A stretch of 64,000 bases of DNA from Saccharothrix sp. HUAS TT1 (GCF_040744945.1 NZ_CP160453.1:6510001-6574000); one strand, 5' to 3'; positions 8,357 through 16,901 are shown, numbered from the stretch's first letter. Made by a program: numbers and translations. The notes: a model not told the origin generated them from the letters alone.

Positions 8357-9171
8357 CCCTGCTCCTGCTCCACCCGGCGGTTCCACTCGCCCTTGGCCGA
8401 CTGCCAGCCGTCCTCGTCCGCGCCGAGCCGCCAGTAGCCCGAGATCGACATCTGCTCGCGCGCGATCCCCCGCTCCAGCTTCAGGTGCCCGCGCAGCTCC
8501 TTGACCATGGTCGCCTCGCCGTGCACGAAGACCTGGACGACGCCCTCGGGGAACAGCGCGCCCTTGACCGCGTCGACCACCATCCGCCCGCGCGGCCCGC
8601 CGTCGCGGTGCAGCCAGCGCAGGTCCACCTGCCCGGCGCTCGGCGCGGCCTGCTCGTCCTCCGGCCCGTCCACCTCCGCGAACACGACGGCCCTCGCACC
8701 GGCGGGCAACGCCTCCAGGGCCGCCGCGATGGCGGGCCACGCGCTCTCGTCACCGGCCATCAGGTGCCACGTCACGTCCGGGTCGGGCGCGTAACCGCCG
8801 CCGGGGCCCGCGAAGTGCAGCACGTCGCCGGGCTGCGCCTTGGCCGCCCACGGACCGGCCACGCCGGAGTCGCCGTGCGTGACGAAGTCGATCCACAGCT
8901 CGTTCGCCCCCGCGTCCCACTTGCGCACGGTGTACGTGCGGGTGCGCGGCCACTTGTCGCGCGGCATGGCGGCGCGGATCGCGGCCAGGTCGAACGGCTC
9001 GGGGTAGAGCACGTCGTCCAGCGGGAAGGCGAGCTTGACGTAGCTGTCGGTGTAGGGGCCGGTGGCGAAGTCGGCCAGCCCGTCGCCGCCGAGCACCACG
9101 CGGATCATCCGCGGCGCGACCCGCTCGGTGCGCACCACCCGCCCGCTCCTGCCACGGGACCGCTCAGCCAT
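8353..9171 (-). CDS. Siderophore-interacting protein (FAD-dependent ferric-siderophore reductase)
   Basis: This 272-residue protein belongs to the SIP/ViuB family. It begins at ATG 9171, preceded by GAGGGGTAGGCGAC. The FAD-binding barrel shows RTYTVR (about residues 93-98) and the phosphate loop GPWAAKAQPGD. The NAD(P)H-binding half ends with the family signature ISGYWRLGADEDGW. Family members release iron from ferric siderophores by reduction in the cytoplasm. It stands alone, with no transporter beside it, and no IdeR/DmdR-type iron box was recognised upstream, so iron control is unproven here. Confidence 0.9.
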   Translation of the reverse strand: MAERSRGRSGRVVRTERVAPRMIRVVLGGDGLADFATGPYTDSYVKLAFPLDDVLYPEPFDLAAIRAAMPRDKWPRTRTYTVRKWDAGANELWIDFVTHGDSGVAGPWAAKAQPGDVLHFAGPGGGYAPDPDVTWHLMAGDESAWPAIAAALEALPAGARAVVFAEVDGPEDEQAAPSAGQVDLRWLHRDGGPRGRMVVDAVKGALFPEGVVQVFVHGEATMVKELRGHLKLERGIAREQMSISGYWRLGADEDGWQSAKGEWNRRVEQEQG

Positions 9172-9332
9172 GTCGCCTACCCCTCGGTGATTCCAACGGC
9201 GCAACCGGCCCCCACCGTACGTGGGACCCCGAAGCGCCGTTCGGACGCAGGTGGTCTTCACCGAGCGCACCGACTCCGTCACGACCCGGGCCGGTCGTGC
9301 GGTTCCCGCGGCGACGGGCGGGCGTGCCGACC

Positions 9333-9364
9333 GGGCGGTGGGGCGCGGCGACGCCCCACCGCCC
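9333..9364. terminator. Strong intrinsic hairpin
   Basis: The perfect 13-bp arms GGGCGGTGGGGCG and CGCCCCACCGCCC flank a 6-base loop. It lies seven bases past the stop of the MetE-like gene at 9371 (minus strand), in the gap towards the siderophore-interacting gene. Confidence 0.8.
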
Positions 9365-9370
9365 GCCGGG

Positions 9371-10465
9371 TCAGCGCACGCCCCACTCCTGCGCGAGCCG
9401 GACCGCCAGTTCGAGGTTCGCCGCGGCGGCGTCCTCGGTGCGCCGGCCGTACCCGCAGGCGGCGGCGACGCCGGCGACCGGCCCGCCGAGGGCTTCCACC
9501 GTCAGCCGCAGTCCCTCCTCGGTCTCCTCCGGGTGGTTCTCGGCCACCACGCCCGCGATGACCTCGACGCCGCGCCGCAGGTGCCGCAGCTCCTGGTAGA
9601 ACGCGGGATCGGTGGGCGGCGGGTTGTCGCCGCTGGTGACGGGCAGGTGCACGGTCGGCATCGGGACGTCCCGCGCGGCCAGCAGGTCGGCCAGCGCGTT
9701 GAGGAACCGCACCGCCGACCGCATGTCGCTCGGGGTGAACACCGGCACGTGCTCCAGGTCGCCGTAGCACAGGTGCAGCACCCACCGGGTGCCCGGCGCG
9801 GCGGCCAGCAGCTCGCCGACCTGCCCGACGAGCTGCTCGGTCAGCTCCGGCCACGCCTCCGGCGGTGTGAGGTGGTAGGCCACCAGGACGGCCGGCGTCT
9901 CCAGCTGGAGCTGCAACCGGTCACCCCACCGGGCGACGAGCGCGGTCACCTCGTGCAGCACCGCCGCCTGCATGGTGGGCAGCCACTCGCGGGCGGCGTC
10001 GAGCGCGCCGAAGGCGAACACCGCCAGGTCGAGCGCGTTGGGGATGCCGACCTGGACGCGCGGCGGCTCGCAGCCCGCGGTGGCGCACAGCCGGTCCAGC
10101 GCCGCGAACGCCTCCGCGGCCTGCTCGACGCGGGCGAGGCCGATGTCCTCCGGGCACAGCCGGCTGCCGGGGCGGACGCGGTAGTACGGCATGTCGTCGT
10201 AGCCGCGGCTCTCACCACCGCGCACCTGTTCGAGCGAGGGCACGGTCGACATGTGGTAGGTGAGCCAGTCGATGATCCACCTCGGGTCGCGGTCGGACGG
10301 CAGTGCGGTCAGCGGCGCGGCGCCGCGGTGCCGGAGGAACCAGCCCATGGAGGTGTCCGGGTCGTCGCACAGCGGGCGCGGCAGCGAGCCGACGAGGTGG
10401 ACGGGCAGCGGGTGGCGTTCGTGGACGGGTGCGGGCGTGGGCGCTTCTGCGGTCATGCGGGACAT
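9371..10465 (-). CDS. Core-MetE-like protein (cobalamin-independent methionine synthase C-terminal fold)
   Basis: This protein is about 364 residues long, starting at ATG 10465 (or ATG 10456). It corresponds only to the catalytic C-terminal TIM-barrel half of MetE: an early VGSLPRP motif, then HLCYGD, which matches the H-x-C zinc ligands, a downstream Glu-rich segment (VVAENHPEETEE) and a last Cys in AAACGYGRR. These match the His, Cys, Glu and Cys that bind zinc in MetE. The folate-binding N-terminal half is absent. Single-domain relatives use other methyl donors such as corrinoid proteins or S-methyl compounds. The substrate here is unknown, and no corrinoid-protein gene is nearby. Confidence 0.7.
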   Translation of the reverse strand: MSRMTAEAPTPAPVHERHPLPVHLVGSLPRPLCDDPDTSMGWFLRHRGAAPLTALPSDRDPRWIIDWLTYHMSTVPSLEQVRGGESRGYDDMPYYRVRPGSRLCPEDIGLARVEQAAEAFAALDRLCATAGCEPPRVQVGIPNALDLAVFAFGALDAAREWLPTMQAAVLHEVTALVARWGDRLQLQLETPAVLVAYHLTPPEAWPELTEQLVGQVGELLAAAPGTRWVLHLCYGDLEHVPVFTPSDMRSAVRFLNALADLLAARDVPMPTVHLPVTSGDNPPPTDPAFYQELRHLRRGVEVIAGVVAENHPEETEEGLRLTVEALGGPVAGVAAACGYGRRTEDAAAANLELAVRLAQEWGVR

Positions 10466-10989
10466 GAGTGGTTGTTCTGCTTTCGATGCGTGACGAGCGT
10501 GGACCGCCTGGGTGTGGCGCAGGGTCTCCGCGACCGACTTCCCGGGGTCCACCGCATCTTGACCGCCCGCGGCCGACCGTGTCCACTTAGGATGAACGAG
10601 AAAATCCCACCGTGCGCATCCTCCACGCGATCGTGTGACCCTCTGTCGCAAGTGGACTTCGGAATCACCGCGAAACCGGAGGAACAGTCACAATAATGTT
10701 GTGCCATAACGGCGTTCTTCGCCGCGCCCCGGACCGCTCCCCGATGACGGCCGGCCACTCGCGGCCCTCGGCGGGGCTGCAGACGTCGCCGCGCTCGGTG
10801 CTCACCGCGTTCGCCGACAGGCCCCGGTCGCACCCCGTCGACAGCTCGGCGGGCGTCAGGTCGCCGCCGACGCGAGCAGCCCGGCGGCGGGCGGCGGAGT
10901 GGTCGGTCGCGGCCGGCGCGTCCGGTGGGCGGACGCGGCCAGTGGTGGGTGGGACCGCGCGCGGCTGTTCGGGGCACTAGGCTCCTGGC
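10466..10989. other. Non-coding gap
   Basis: No convincing gene is seen. Frames in this stretch are Arg/Pro-rich with no family match. The half nearer 10580-10720 is relatively AT-rich and carries a small palindrome, CACAA-TAATG-TTGTG (10689-10703), a plausible promoter or operator zone for the leftward MetE-like gene. The rest (10740-10960) could be a decayed coding remnant, but nothing recognisable is left. Confidence 0.4.
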
Positions 10990-11610
10990 ATGGCGAGGTA
11001 CTTCGACGTGCACCCGGTCAACCCCCAGCGCAGGTCCATCGACCAGGCGGTGGAGCTGATCAAGTCGGACGGCCTGATCGCCTACCCGACCGACTCGTGC
11101 TACGCGCTCGGCTGCCGGCTGGGCAACAAGGCGGGCCTGGACCGCATCCGGCAGATCCGGCACCTGGACGACCGGCACCACTTCACGCTGATGTGCCGCG
11201 ACTTCGCCCAGCTCGGCCAGTTCGTGCACGTGGACAACGCGGTCTTCCGGGCGATCAAGGCGGCGACGCCGGGCAGCTACACGTTCATCCTCCCGGCGAC
11301 CACGGAGGTGCCGCGCCGGTTGATGCACCCGAAGAAGAAGACGGTCGGCGCGCGCATCCCGGACCACCCGGTGGCGCAGGCGCTGCTGGCGCAGCTGGGC
11401 GAGCCGCTGCTGTCCAGCACGCTGCTGCTGCCCGACCAGGAGGAGCCGCTGGTGCACGGCTGGGACATCAAGGAGCGGCTGGACCACGTGGTCGACGCGG
11501 TGCTGGACTCGGGCGACTGCGGCACCGAGCCGACCACGGTCGTCGACTTCTCCCAGGGCGAGCCGGAGATCGTCCGGCAGGGCGCGGGCGACCCGTCGCG
11601 CTTCGAGTGA
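10990..11610 (+). CDS. YciO/Sua5-family (threonylcarbamoyl-AMP synthase-like) protein
   Basis: This 206-residue protein starts at ATG 10990. It is a YrdC-like fold of YciO length, without the C-terminal Sua5 domain. Family motifs are visible: LIAYPTDSCYALGC near residue 30, the phosphate-binding basic cluster KAGLDRIRQIRHLDDRHHF, PGSYTFILPAT and VGARIPDHP, and LLSSTLLL matching the SxS segment. TsaC/Sua5 makes threonylcarbamoyl-AMP for tRNA t6A. The cellular role of YciO proteins is less certain, so the function here is assigned only at family level. The gene is monocistronic. Confidence 0.88.
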   Translation: MARYFDVHPVNPQRRSIDQAVELIKSDGLIAYPTDSCYALGCRLGNKAGLDRIRQIRHLDDRHHFTLMCRDFAQLGQFVHVDNAVFRAIKAATPGSYTFILPATTEVPRRLMHPKKKTVGARIPDHPVAQALLAQLGEPLLSSTLLLPDQEEPLVHGWDIKERLDHVVDAVLDSGDCGTEPTTVVDFSQGEPEIVRQGAGDPSRFE

Positions 11611-11651
11611 CCCCGCCGGTCGGACCGGGGGCGTTGCGCCGACCAGGGGTA

Positions 11652-11665
11652 TGGGAGCGTTCCCA
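11652..11665. promoter_or_regulatory. CebR-like operator (one mismatch)
   Basis: TGGGAGCGTTCCCA differs from the perfect CebR palindrome at 6547-6560 by one base. It is centred about 54 bases before the GTG start of the Cip1-like gene, much as the GH12 box is placed. This links the two secreted proteins to the same cellulose-sensing regulon. Confidence 0.8.
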
Positions 11666-11711
11666 GAATCGGTAGCTTCCTGCTGCCCCCTCAGCGCAGA
11701 AGGAGCTACCC

Positions 11712-12491
11712 GTGCGGAAACGGTTGTCCACGGCGGTCCTCGCCGCCCTGCTGTCGGTCATCGCCCTCCCGGTCGCGGACGCCGCCGGCCCCGACCACGC
11801 CGATCACCGGCTCAAGACCTGCGCCCACGCGGGCCTGCTGTTCTGCGAGGACTTCCAGGACGTGCCGACCGGCGCGGGCACCAGCCTGAAGTGGGGCGTG
11901 GACACCCGCAACGGCTCGCTGGAGGTCGAGCGCGACCGGCGCGGCCAGAAGGTGCTGCACGTGCGCACCGAGGGCAACGGCCGGGCGTTCCTCAAGGTGG
12001 ACGACTTCGCCGCGCCGGGCAACAGCTTCTACGGCCGGGTCCGGGTGCGCGTCGACGCGTTCCCGACCGCGCCGGACTGGGCGCACTACACGCTGGTCGA
12101 GGCCACCGGCAACGGCCCCGAGGTGGTGCGCCCGCTCGGCGGCCAGTACGTGCCGACCCTCGACCGGGCGCTGTGGGGCGTCGGCGCGGACGGCGGCCCG
12201 ACCGGCGACTGGACGAACTGGCGCGAGTCGGCGCCGTCCAGGGCCGACGTGTGGCAGTGCGTCGAGTGGCGGATGGACGCCTCGGACAACCGGATCACGC
12301 TGTGGTTCGACGGCGCGGCCAACCCCGACCTGACCGTGTCGACCCGCGAGCACGGCGGCAACCAGGTCGACTTCCTGTTCCCCGAGTTCGACACGGTGAA
12401 GCTGGGCTGGCAGCTGTACCAGCCCAACGAGGGCAGCTACGACCTCTGGCTGGACGACATCGCGCTGGGCTCGAAGCGCATCGGCTGCTAG
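11712..12491 (+). CDS. Secreted Cip1-like polysaccharide-active protein
   Basis: This 259-residue protein starts at GTG 11712 behind an AAGGAG ribosome site and has a Sec signal peptide (about 1-25). The mature part is a single beta-sandwich domain resembling fungal Cip1 and its bacterial relatives. Aligned features include FCEDFQD near the N-terminus, WQCVEWRMD followed by WFDG, LGWQLYQ, and the terminal LWLDDIALGSKRIGC, close to the Cip1 ending. Fungal Cip1 is co-expressed with cellulases and is reported to act on glucuronan, with a PL7-like fold. The activity of this protein is unproven. The upstream CebR-like box supports a role in plant-polymer use. Confidence 0.7.
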   Translation: MRKRLSTAVLAALLSVIALPVADAAGPDHADHRLKTCAHAGLLFCEDFQDVPTGAGTSLKWGVDTRNGSLEVERDRRGQKVLHVRTEGNGRAFLKVDDFAAPGNSFYGRVRVRVDAFPTAPDWAHYTLVEATGNGPEVVRPLGGQYVPTLDRALWGVGADGGPTGDWTNWRESAPSRADVWQCVEWRMDASDNRITLWFDGAANPDLTVSTREHGGNQVDFLFPEFDTVKLGWQLYQPNEGSYDLWLDDIALGSKRIGC

Positions 12492-12511
12492 GCCGCGAAA
12501 AACCGGGCGCG

Positions 12512-12548
12512 GCACGGCGGCGGCGCTGATAGCGTCGCCGCCGTGCCC
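12512..12548. terminator. Hairpin after the Cip1-like gene
   Basis: The perfect 12-bp arms GGCACGGCGGCG (12512-12523) and CGCCGCCGTGCC (12537-12548) surround a 13-base loop. It lies 20 bases past the Cip1-like stop and its right arm covers the GTG start of the MetRS-like pseudogene. Confidence 0.7.
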
Positions 12549-14020
12549 CCGTCGTCGCAGGTCAGGCCGATATCGCGCTGCTACGTCACCACCTCCATCC
12601 CCCATGTCGACGCGCGCCCGCACCTGGAGCACGCGCTGGAGCTCGTGCAGGCCGACGCCCTGGCCCGGCACCACCGCCTGCGCGGCGACCGGGTGCGGTT
12701 CCTGGCCGGGGTCGGCGACGACTCGCCGAAGGACGCGCCGGCCGCCGAGGCCGAGGAGCTGGTCGACCGCGGCGCGGCGGCGTTCGCGGCGCTGCGCGAG
12801 CCGCTGGCGCTGTCGTTCACCGACTTCACCCGCGCCGGCCGCGACGCCGGGCGCCGGGCCGGGGTCGACCAGCTCTGGCGCGCCTGCGTCGACGCGGGCG
12901 ACCTGTACCGCGAGCACCACGAGAGCTGGTACTGCGTCGGCTGCGAGCAGTCCTACCCGCCCGCCGAACTGGACGACGGCAAGTGCCCCCGGCACGGCGT
13001 CGAGCCGCAGCGGGTCGCCGAGGAGAGCTGGTTCTTCCGCCTGTCCCGCCACAGCGACGCGCTGCGGGAGCTGATCGGCAGCGGCGAGGTCCGGGTCGAA
13101 CCGCCGCGCGGCGCGACGAGGTGCTGGCGTTCATCGACGCCGGGCTGCGCGACTTCAGCGTCTCCCGGTCGCGCGCCCTCGGCCGGGGCACCCCCGTGCC
13201 GGGTGATCCCGACCAGGTGATCCACGTGTGGTGGGACGCGCTGGTCGACTACATCACCGCCCTCGGCTACGGCGGCGAAGCGTCCAACCACCGGCGGTGG
13301 TGGGCGAACGACGGCCGCCGCGTGCACGTGATCGGCAGGGACGCGGTCCGGTTCCACGCCGTCCACTGGCCGGCCGTGCTGCTGTCGGCGGGCGAGCGAC
13401 CGCCGACCGACGTCCTGGTGCACGACCGCCTCACCGCCGGCGACGTGGTGGACCCGGCCGACCTGGCCGCCCGCTACGGCTCCGACGCGGTGCGGTGGTG
13501 GCTGCTGCGCGAGGTGCCCCGGGTGGGCGACGCCGACTTCACCGCCGCCCGGCTGGTCGCCCGCGCGAACGAGGACCTGGCCACCGGCCTGGGCGCCCTG
13601 GTCGACCGGGTGACCACCATCGTCCACCGCTACCGGGGCGGCCGACCGCCCGTCGCCGAGCCGGACGCCGACGCCGAACCGCTGACGACGGCGTGCCGGG
13701 AGGCGCCGGACCTCGTGCGCGCGGCCGTCGCCGACTTCGACCTGCGGCGGGCGACGGCGGCGGTGTGGCGGATCGTGGAGGAGGCCAACCGGCACGTCGA
13801 GCGGACCAGGCCGTGGGAGCTGGCGCGGGCCGAGCGCGGCGGCGACGTGGCGGCGGGCAGGAGGCTCGACGCGGTCATCGCCGTGCTGCTGGCGGCGTGC
13901 CGCGTGCTGGCCGTCCAGCTCACGCCGTTCCTGCCCGCGCTGGCCGCGCGGATCTCCGGGCAGTGCGTCTCGCTGTCCGGGGAACTGCCGCTGCCGCAGG
14001 CCCTGTTCCCCCGGCTGTGA
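12543..14020 (+). pseudogene. Methionyl-tRNA synthetase-like paralogue, frameshifted
   Basis: The family resemblance is clear, but one frame does not cover it. The first part (12543 to about 13117) ends VRVEPPRG; the rest continues in another frame from RRDEVLAFIDAGL to 14020. Restoring one base in the GC-rich run near 13117 would join them into about 492 residues. Two active-site motifs are also gone: the HIGH-type motif is HLEH (in ARPHLEHALE), and the KMSKS loop is deleted, since VHDRLTAG runs straight into DVVDPADLAARYG. Zinc-type Cys/His (YCVGC...CPRHG) remain. It is probably a decaying second MetRS; the frameshift alone could be a sequencing error. Confidence 0.8.
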
Positions 14021-14022
14021 CG

Positions 14023-14532
14023 TCAGTCGAGCAGACCGGAGGCCAGACCGAACCACAGCAGCTGGACGGAGGCCAGCAGCAGCGTGGCGAACACCGCGAC
14101 GGCCGCCTGCGCCCACCGGCCGCGCAACCGGCCGCTCGTCGTTCCCGCCGCGAGGTACTGCCACCCCGCCATCACGCCGGCGGGCACGACCACCGCGACC
14201 GCGACGAACAGCGAGATGGCGCCGAAGTCGCCGCCGTGCCCGGCGGTCACCGCGAGGCTGCTCAGGATCGCCAGCACCCAGGAGGACACCCCGGTGACCA
14301 CGGTCCGCGAGACCCGGTCACCGTCCTCCAACCGGGGACCCCGGTAGAGGAGGAACGCGACCAGTCCCACGAGCAGGGCGGCGATGACCGGCAGGGCCAG
14401 GTACCACCGCTGCCCGACGGCGCTCGTGGACAGCGGCGGCGCGGCCACCACCACGAGCAGTGACAGGACGACAGCCACGGACTGCGGCAGCCAGCGCAGT
14501 GGTCCCGCGCCGAGCCGGGTGCTGGTGGTCAA
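14023..14532 (-). CDS. Small integral membrane protein
   Basis: This protein is about 169 residues long with four hydrophobic segments (VAVVLSLLVVVAAP, LPVIAALLVGLVAFLL, VLAILSSLAV, AVAVVVPAGVMAG) and possibly a fifth at the C-terminus. The start chosen is TTG 14532, because AGGAGG (14544-14539) lies six bases before it; the upstream GTG 14547 would put the ribosome site inside the gene. No family was recognised. It sits tail-to-tail with the MetRS-like pseudogene (stop 14020). Confidence 0.65.
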   Translation of the reverse strand: MTTSTRLGAGPLRWLPQSVAVVLSLLVVVAAPPLSTSAVGQRWYLALPVIAALLVGLVAFLLYRGPRLEDGDRVSRTVVTGVSSWVLAILSSLAVTAGHGGDFGAISLFVAVAVVVPAGVMAGWQYLAAGTTSGRLRGRWAQAAVAVFATLLLASVQLLWFGLASGLLD

Positions 14533-14582
14533 GGCCCACCTCCTCACCCGCAGATCGGTCGCGCGCCGGCTGCCGTTAGCCC

Positions 14583-14616
14583 GCGGACCCGCCGGGTGGC
14601 ACCCCGGCGGGTCCGC
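14583..14616. terminator. Strong hairpin downstream of the chitinase
   Basis: Perfect 14-bp arms (14583-14596 and 14603-14616, GCGGACCCGCCGGG and its complement) with a 6-base loop. It is seven bases beyond the chitinase stop at 14623 on the minus strand, and should insulate it from the membrane-protein gene. Confidence 0.8.
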
Positions 14617-14622
14617 CTCCGG

Positions 14623-16143
14623 TCACCTCGGCAGGTACGCCCGGTGCGAGCGGCTGAACTCGAACCCGTTGTGGCGGTCCCAGTTGATCGACCACGTCAT
14701 CAGCCCGCGCAGGTCCGGGTAGACCGCCCTCGGCTTGTACGGACCGCAGTTGGAGCCCTTCACCAGGCAGTCCAGCGACTTGTGCACCTCGGCGACCGAC
14801 GTGAACCCGTTGCCCGCGTTGACGCTCGCCGGCAGGCCGATCGCCACCTGGTCCTGCCGCAACCCCGGGAAGACCTTCGTCGCGTCACCGCGCACCGGGA
14901 ACCCGGCCAGCACCATGTCCGCCATGGAGACGTGGAAGTCGGCGCCGCCCATGAAGTGGTACTGGTTGTCCAGGCCCATGATCGGCCCGGAGTTGTAGTG
15001 CTGGACGTGCAGCAGGGTCAGGTCGTCGCGCAGGGCGTGGATCACCGGCAGGTACGCCCCCGCCCGCGGGTCCGCGCCGCCGCTGCCGCCGTAGTGCTGG
15101 TAGCCGACCTGGACGAAGAACGTCTCCGGGGCCATGGTCAGCACGAACTTCGCGCCGTAGCGGGCCTTCAGCGTCTTCAGCGCCTGGATGAGGTTGACGA
15201 TGACCGGCGTGGTCGGCGCGCGGAAGTCGGTGTCGTTGGCGTTGAGGGACAGCGAGTGGCCCTCGAAGTCGACGTCGAGGCCGTCCAGGCCGTACTTGTC
15301 GATGATCGCCGACGCCGAGCGGACGAACGCGTCGCGCGCGGCCGTGGTGGACAGCTGCACCTGGCCGTTCGCGCCGCCGATGGAGATCAGCACCTTCTTG
15401 CCCTTGGCCTGCTTGTCCCGGATGCCCGCGATGAACTCGGCCTCGGACTCGACGTTGGGGCACTCGGCCGCCGGGCACTGCGCGAAGCGGAGGTCGCCGG
15501 AGGTCGCGGAGGTGGGTTCGGCGAAGGACAGGTTGATGATGTCCCAGTCGTCGGAGACGTCCTTCATCCGGATGTAGCCGGAGCCGTTGGCGAAGCTCGC
15601 GTGCAGGTAGCCGACCAGGACGCGCTTGGGCAGTCCGGTGACCGGCGGCGTGGTGGTGGTGGTGGTCGTCGTCGTCGTCGGACCGGTCGTGGTCGTCGTG
15701 GTTGTCGTCGTGGTCGTGGTGGTGGTCGTCGTGGTCACGGTGGGCGAACCCGCGCACGACGCGCCGTTGATCCTGCAGTTGGTCGGGCTCGCGGTGCCCG
15801 AGGCGTTGAAGCCGAACGTCACCGTGGCGCCGGGCGCGACGCTGCCGTTGTACTCGCGGTTGGTGAACGTGTGGCGCCCGGACGCGGTGGTCTGCAACGC
15901 GTCCCAGTAAGCGCCGACCGCCGTCCCGGCGGGCAGGTCGAACTCGACCTTCCACCCGGTGATCGCGGCGCTCGTCCCGTTCTTGATCGAGAACTGCGCG
16001 GTGTAGCCGGTGTCCCAGCTCGAAGCCTTGGTGAACGTCGCGGTGACCGACGCGGCGTACGCGGGCGCGAAGCTCACCGCCGCCGCTGCCACCGCCAACG
16101 CGGCGACCGCCGCCACCCTGGCGAGCACAACCCTGCGCGACAT
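14623..16143 (-). CDS. Secreted chitinase, CBM2-linker-GH18
   Basis: This 506-residue enzyme is modular: signal peptide (1-30), cellulose/chitin-binding CBM2 (about 31-131, with conserved Trp and terminal Cys), a Thr-rich linker (about 134-165) and a GH18 catalytic domain (about 172-506). The catalytic signature DGLDVDFE ends in the proton donor Glu293, and ISIGG marks the SxGG strand. GH18 enzymes cleave chitin by substrate-assisted catalysis. A DasR-like site 38 bases upstream indicates induction by N-acetylglucosamine-linked signals. It is close in plan to Streptomyces family 18 chitinases. Confidence 0.93.
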   Translation of the reverse strand: MSRRVVLARVAAVAALAVAAAAVSFAPAYAASVTATFTKASSWDTGYTAQFSIKNGTSAAITGWKVEFDLPAGTAVGAYWDALQTTASGRHTFTNREYNGSVAPGATVTFGFNASGTASPTNCRINGASCAGSPTVTTTTTTTTTTTTTTTTTGPTTTTTTTTTTPPVTGLPKRVLVGYLHASFANGSGYIRMKDVSDDWDIINLSFAEPTSATSGDLRFAQCPAAECPNVESEAEFIAGIRDKQAKGKKVLISIGGANGQVQLSTTAARDAFVRSASAIIDKYGLDGLDVDFEGHSLSLNANDTDFRAPTTPVIVNLIQALKTLKARYGAKFVLTMAPETFFVQVGYQHYGGSGGADPRAGAYLPVIHALRDDLTLLHVQHYNSGPIMGLDNQYHFMGGADFHVSMADMVLAGFPVRGDATKVFPGLRQDQVAIGLPASVNAGNGFTSVAEVHKSLDCLVKGSNCGPYKPRAVYPDLRGLMTWSINWDRHNGFEFSRSHRAYLPR

Positions 16144-16180
16144 CGTCTCCTCCTAGCGGTGGCGGCCTCCAGGTGGAGAA

Positions 16181-16196
16181 ATTGGACTAGACCACA
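16181..16196. promoter_or_regulatory. DasR-responsive element (dre)
   Basis: ATTGGACTAGACCACA matches the DasR consensus core TGGTCTAGACCA at 11 of 12 positions. DasR is the GntR-family aminosugar regulator that controls chitinases in actinomycetes. The site lies just upstream of the GH18 gene (start 16143). Confidence 0.8.
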
Positions 16197-16283
16197 GGAG
16201 TCGATGTCAAGGACGGCGGAACGGGTTAGACCGACCGCCGCAGCGGGTACCTCGAACGGGCGTTCGACGGAAGGGATACGCAG

Positions 16284-16472
16284 GTGAACAAGAACCCGGA
16301 GAAGGACCCGCAGGACTGGACCACGGGCGACGAGCCGATGACCGGCCCGCAGGAGTCGTACCTGGGCACGCTCGCCCAGGAGGCGGGCGAAGAGGTGCCC
16401 GAGGACCTGACGAAGGTCGAGGCTTCCCAGCTCATCGACCGGCTGCAGGAGGAGACGGGTCGCGGGAGGTGA
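16284..16472 (+). CDS. DUF3072 family small protein
   Basis: This 62-residue acidic protein starts at GTG 16284 behind GGAAGGGATACGCAG. The core MTGPQESYLGTLAQEAGEE followed by VPEDLTKVEASQLIDRLQ is the DUF3072 signature, common in actinobacteria, predicted as a short helical domain. The function is unknown. The gene is monocistronic and diverges from the chitinase, whose DasR site lies in the shared 140-bp interval. Confidence 0.88.
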   Translation: MNKNPEKDPQDWTTGDEPMTGPQESYLGTLAQEAGEEVPEDLTKVEASQLIDRLQEETGRGR

Positions 16473-16499
16473 CGCCGGTGCGGCGCGCCGCACCGGCGT
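16472..16499. terminator. Perfect 28-bp palindrome
   Basis: ACGCCGGTGCGGCG followed by its exact reverse complement. It begins at the last base of the DUF3072 stop and ends 13 bases before the convergent lipoprotein stop at 16512, so it can terminate both. Confidence 0.75.
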
Positions 16500-16511
16500 T
16501 CCGCCGCCGGA

Positions 16512-16733
16512 TCAGTTGTCGCCGTCCTGGTCGCCACCCTGGTCGTCCTGGTCGCCGCCCTGATCACCCTGGTCGCCGTCCTGGTCGACGTCCCGCTGCT
16601 CGTCCTGCTGCTCGACGCCCGGCCGGTCCTCGTTGTCGCCGCCCTCGTTCTCGCACCCGGCGCCGAGCGTCAGGAACAGCGCCGCGCCGCTGACCAGGAC
16701 GGCGACCGACTTCTTCAGCACGTTGCTCTTCAT
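16512..16733 (-). CDS. Small Asp/Gln-repeat lipoprotein
   Basis: This 73-residue protein starts at ATG 16733 behind GGAGACACC. The first 27 residues form a lipoprotein signal with lipobox LGAGC, so Cys27 should be lipidated. The mature tail is almost entirely Glu, Asp, Gln and Gly, with repeating DQGGDQD units, and so is highly acidic and disordered. It could bind cations or be a surface spacer. No family was recognised. Low-complexity composition makes homology searching unreliable. Confidence 0.7.
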   Translation of the reverse strand: MKSNVLKKSVAVLVSGAALFLTLGAGCENEGGDNEDRPGVEQQDEQRDVDQDGDQGDQGGDQDDQGGDQDGDN

Positions 16734-16901
16734 GGTGTCTCCGGTACCCCGAACGGGCCGGCGGCAACCGACGCGGCCGGTGTCCGGGCCCGGTGGGACG
16801 ATCCCGGACAACCGGGCGCGTTGTCCGGATGTTGTCCGGGACGTGAACGCCGTTCGGCAAAACCCTCCTGCGTGGACAGTGCGCCGGGTTACCGTGCGCT
16901 G

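Noticed and set aside
9172..9300. Iron-box search upstream of the siderophore-interacting gene
   Set aside because: No TTAGG-type palindrome as bound by IdeR/DmdR was seen.
10696..10980. Possible 94-residue gene between the MetE-like and YciO genes
   Set aside because: No ribosome site, Arg/Pro/Ser-rich low-complexity translation and no conserved motif.
12983..14020. Second half of the MetRS-like region as an independent intact gene
   Set aside because: Its N-terminal residues before RRDEV are an out-of-frame translation; only the region from there onward matches the family, and it continues the first half with a single-base shift.
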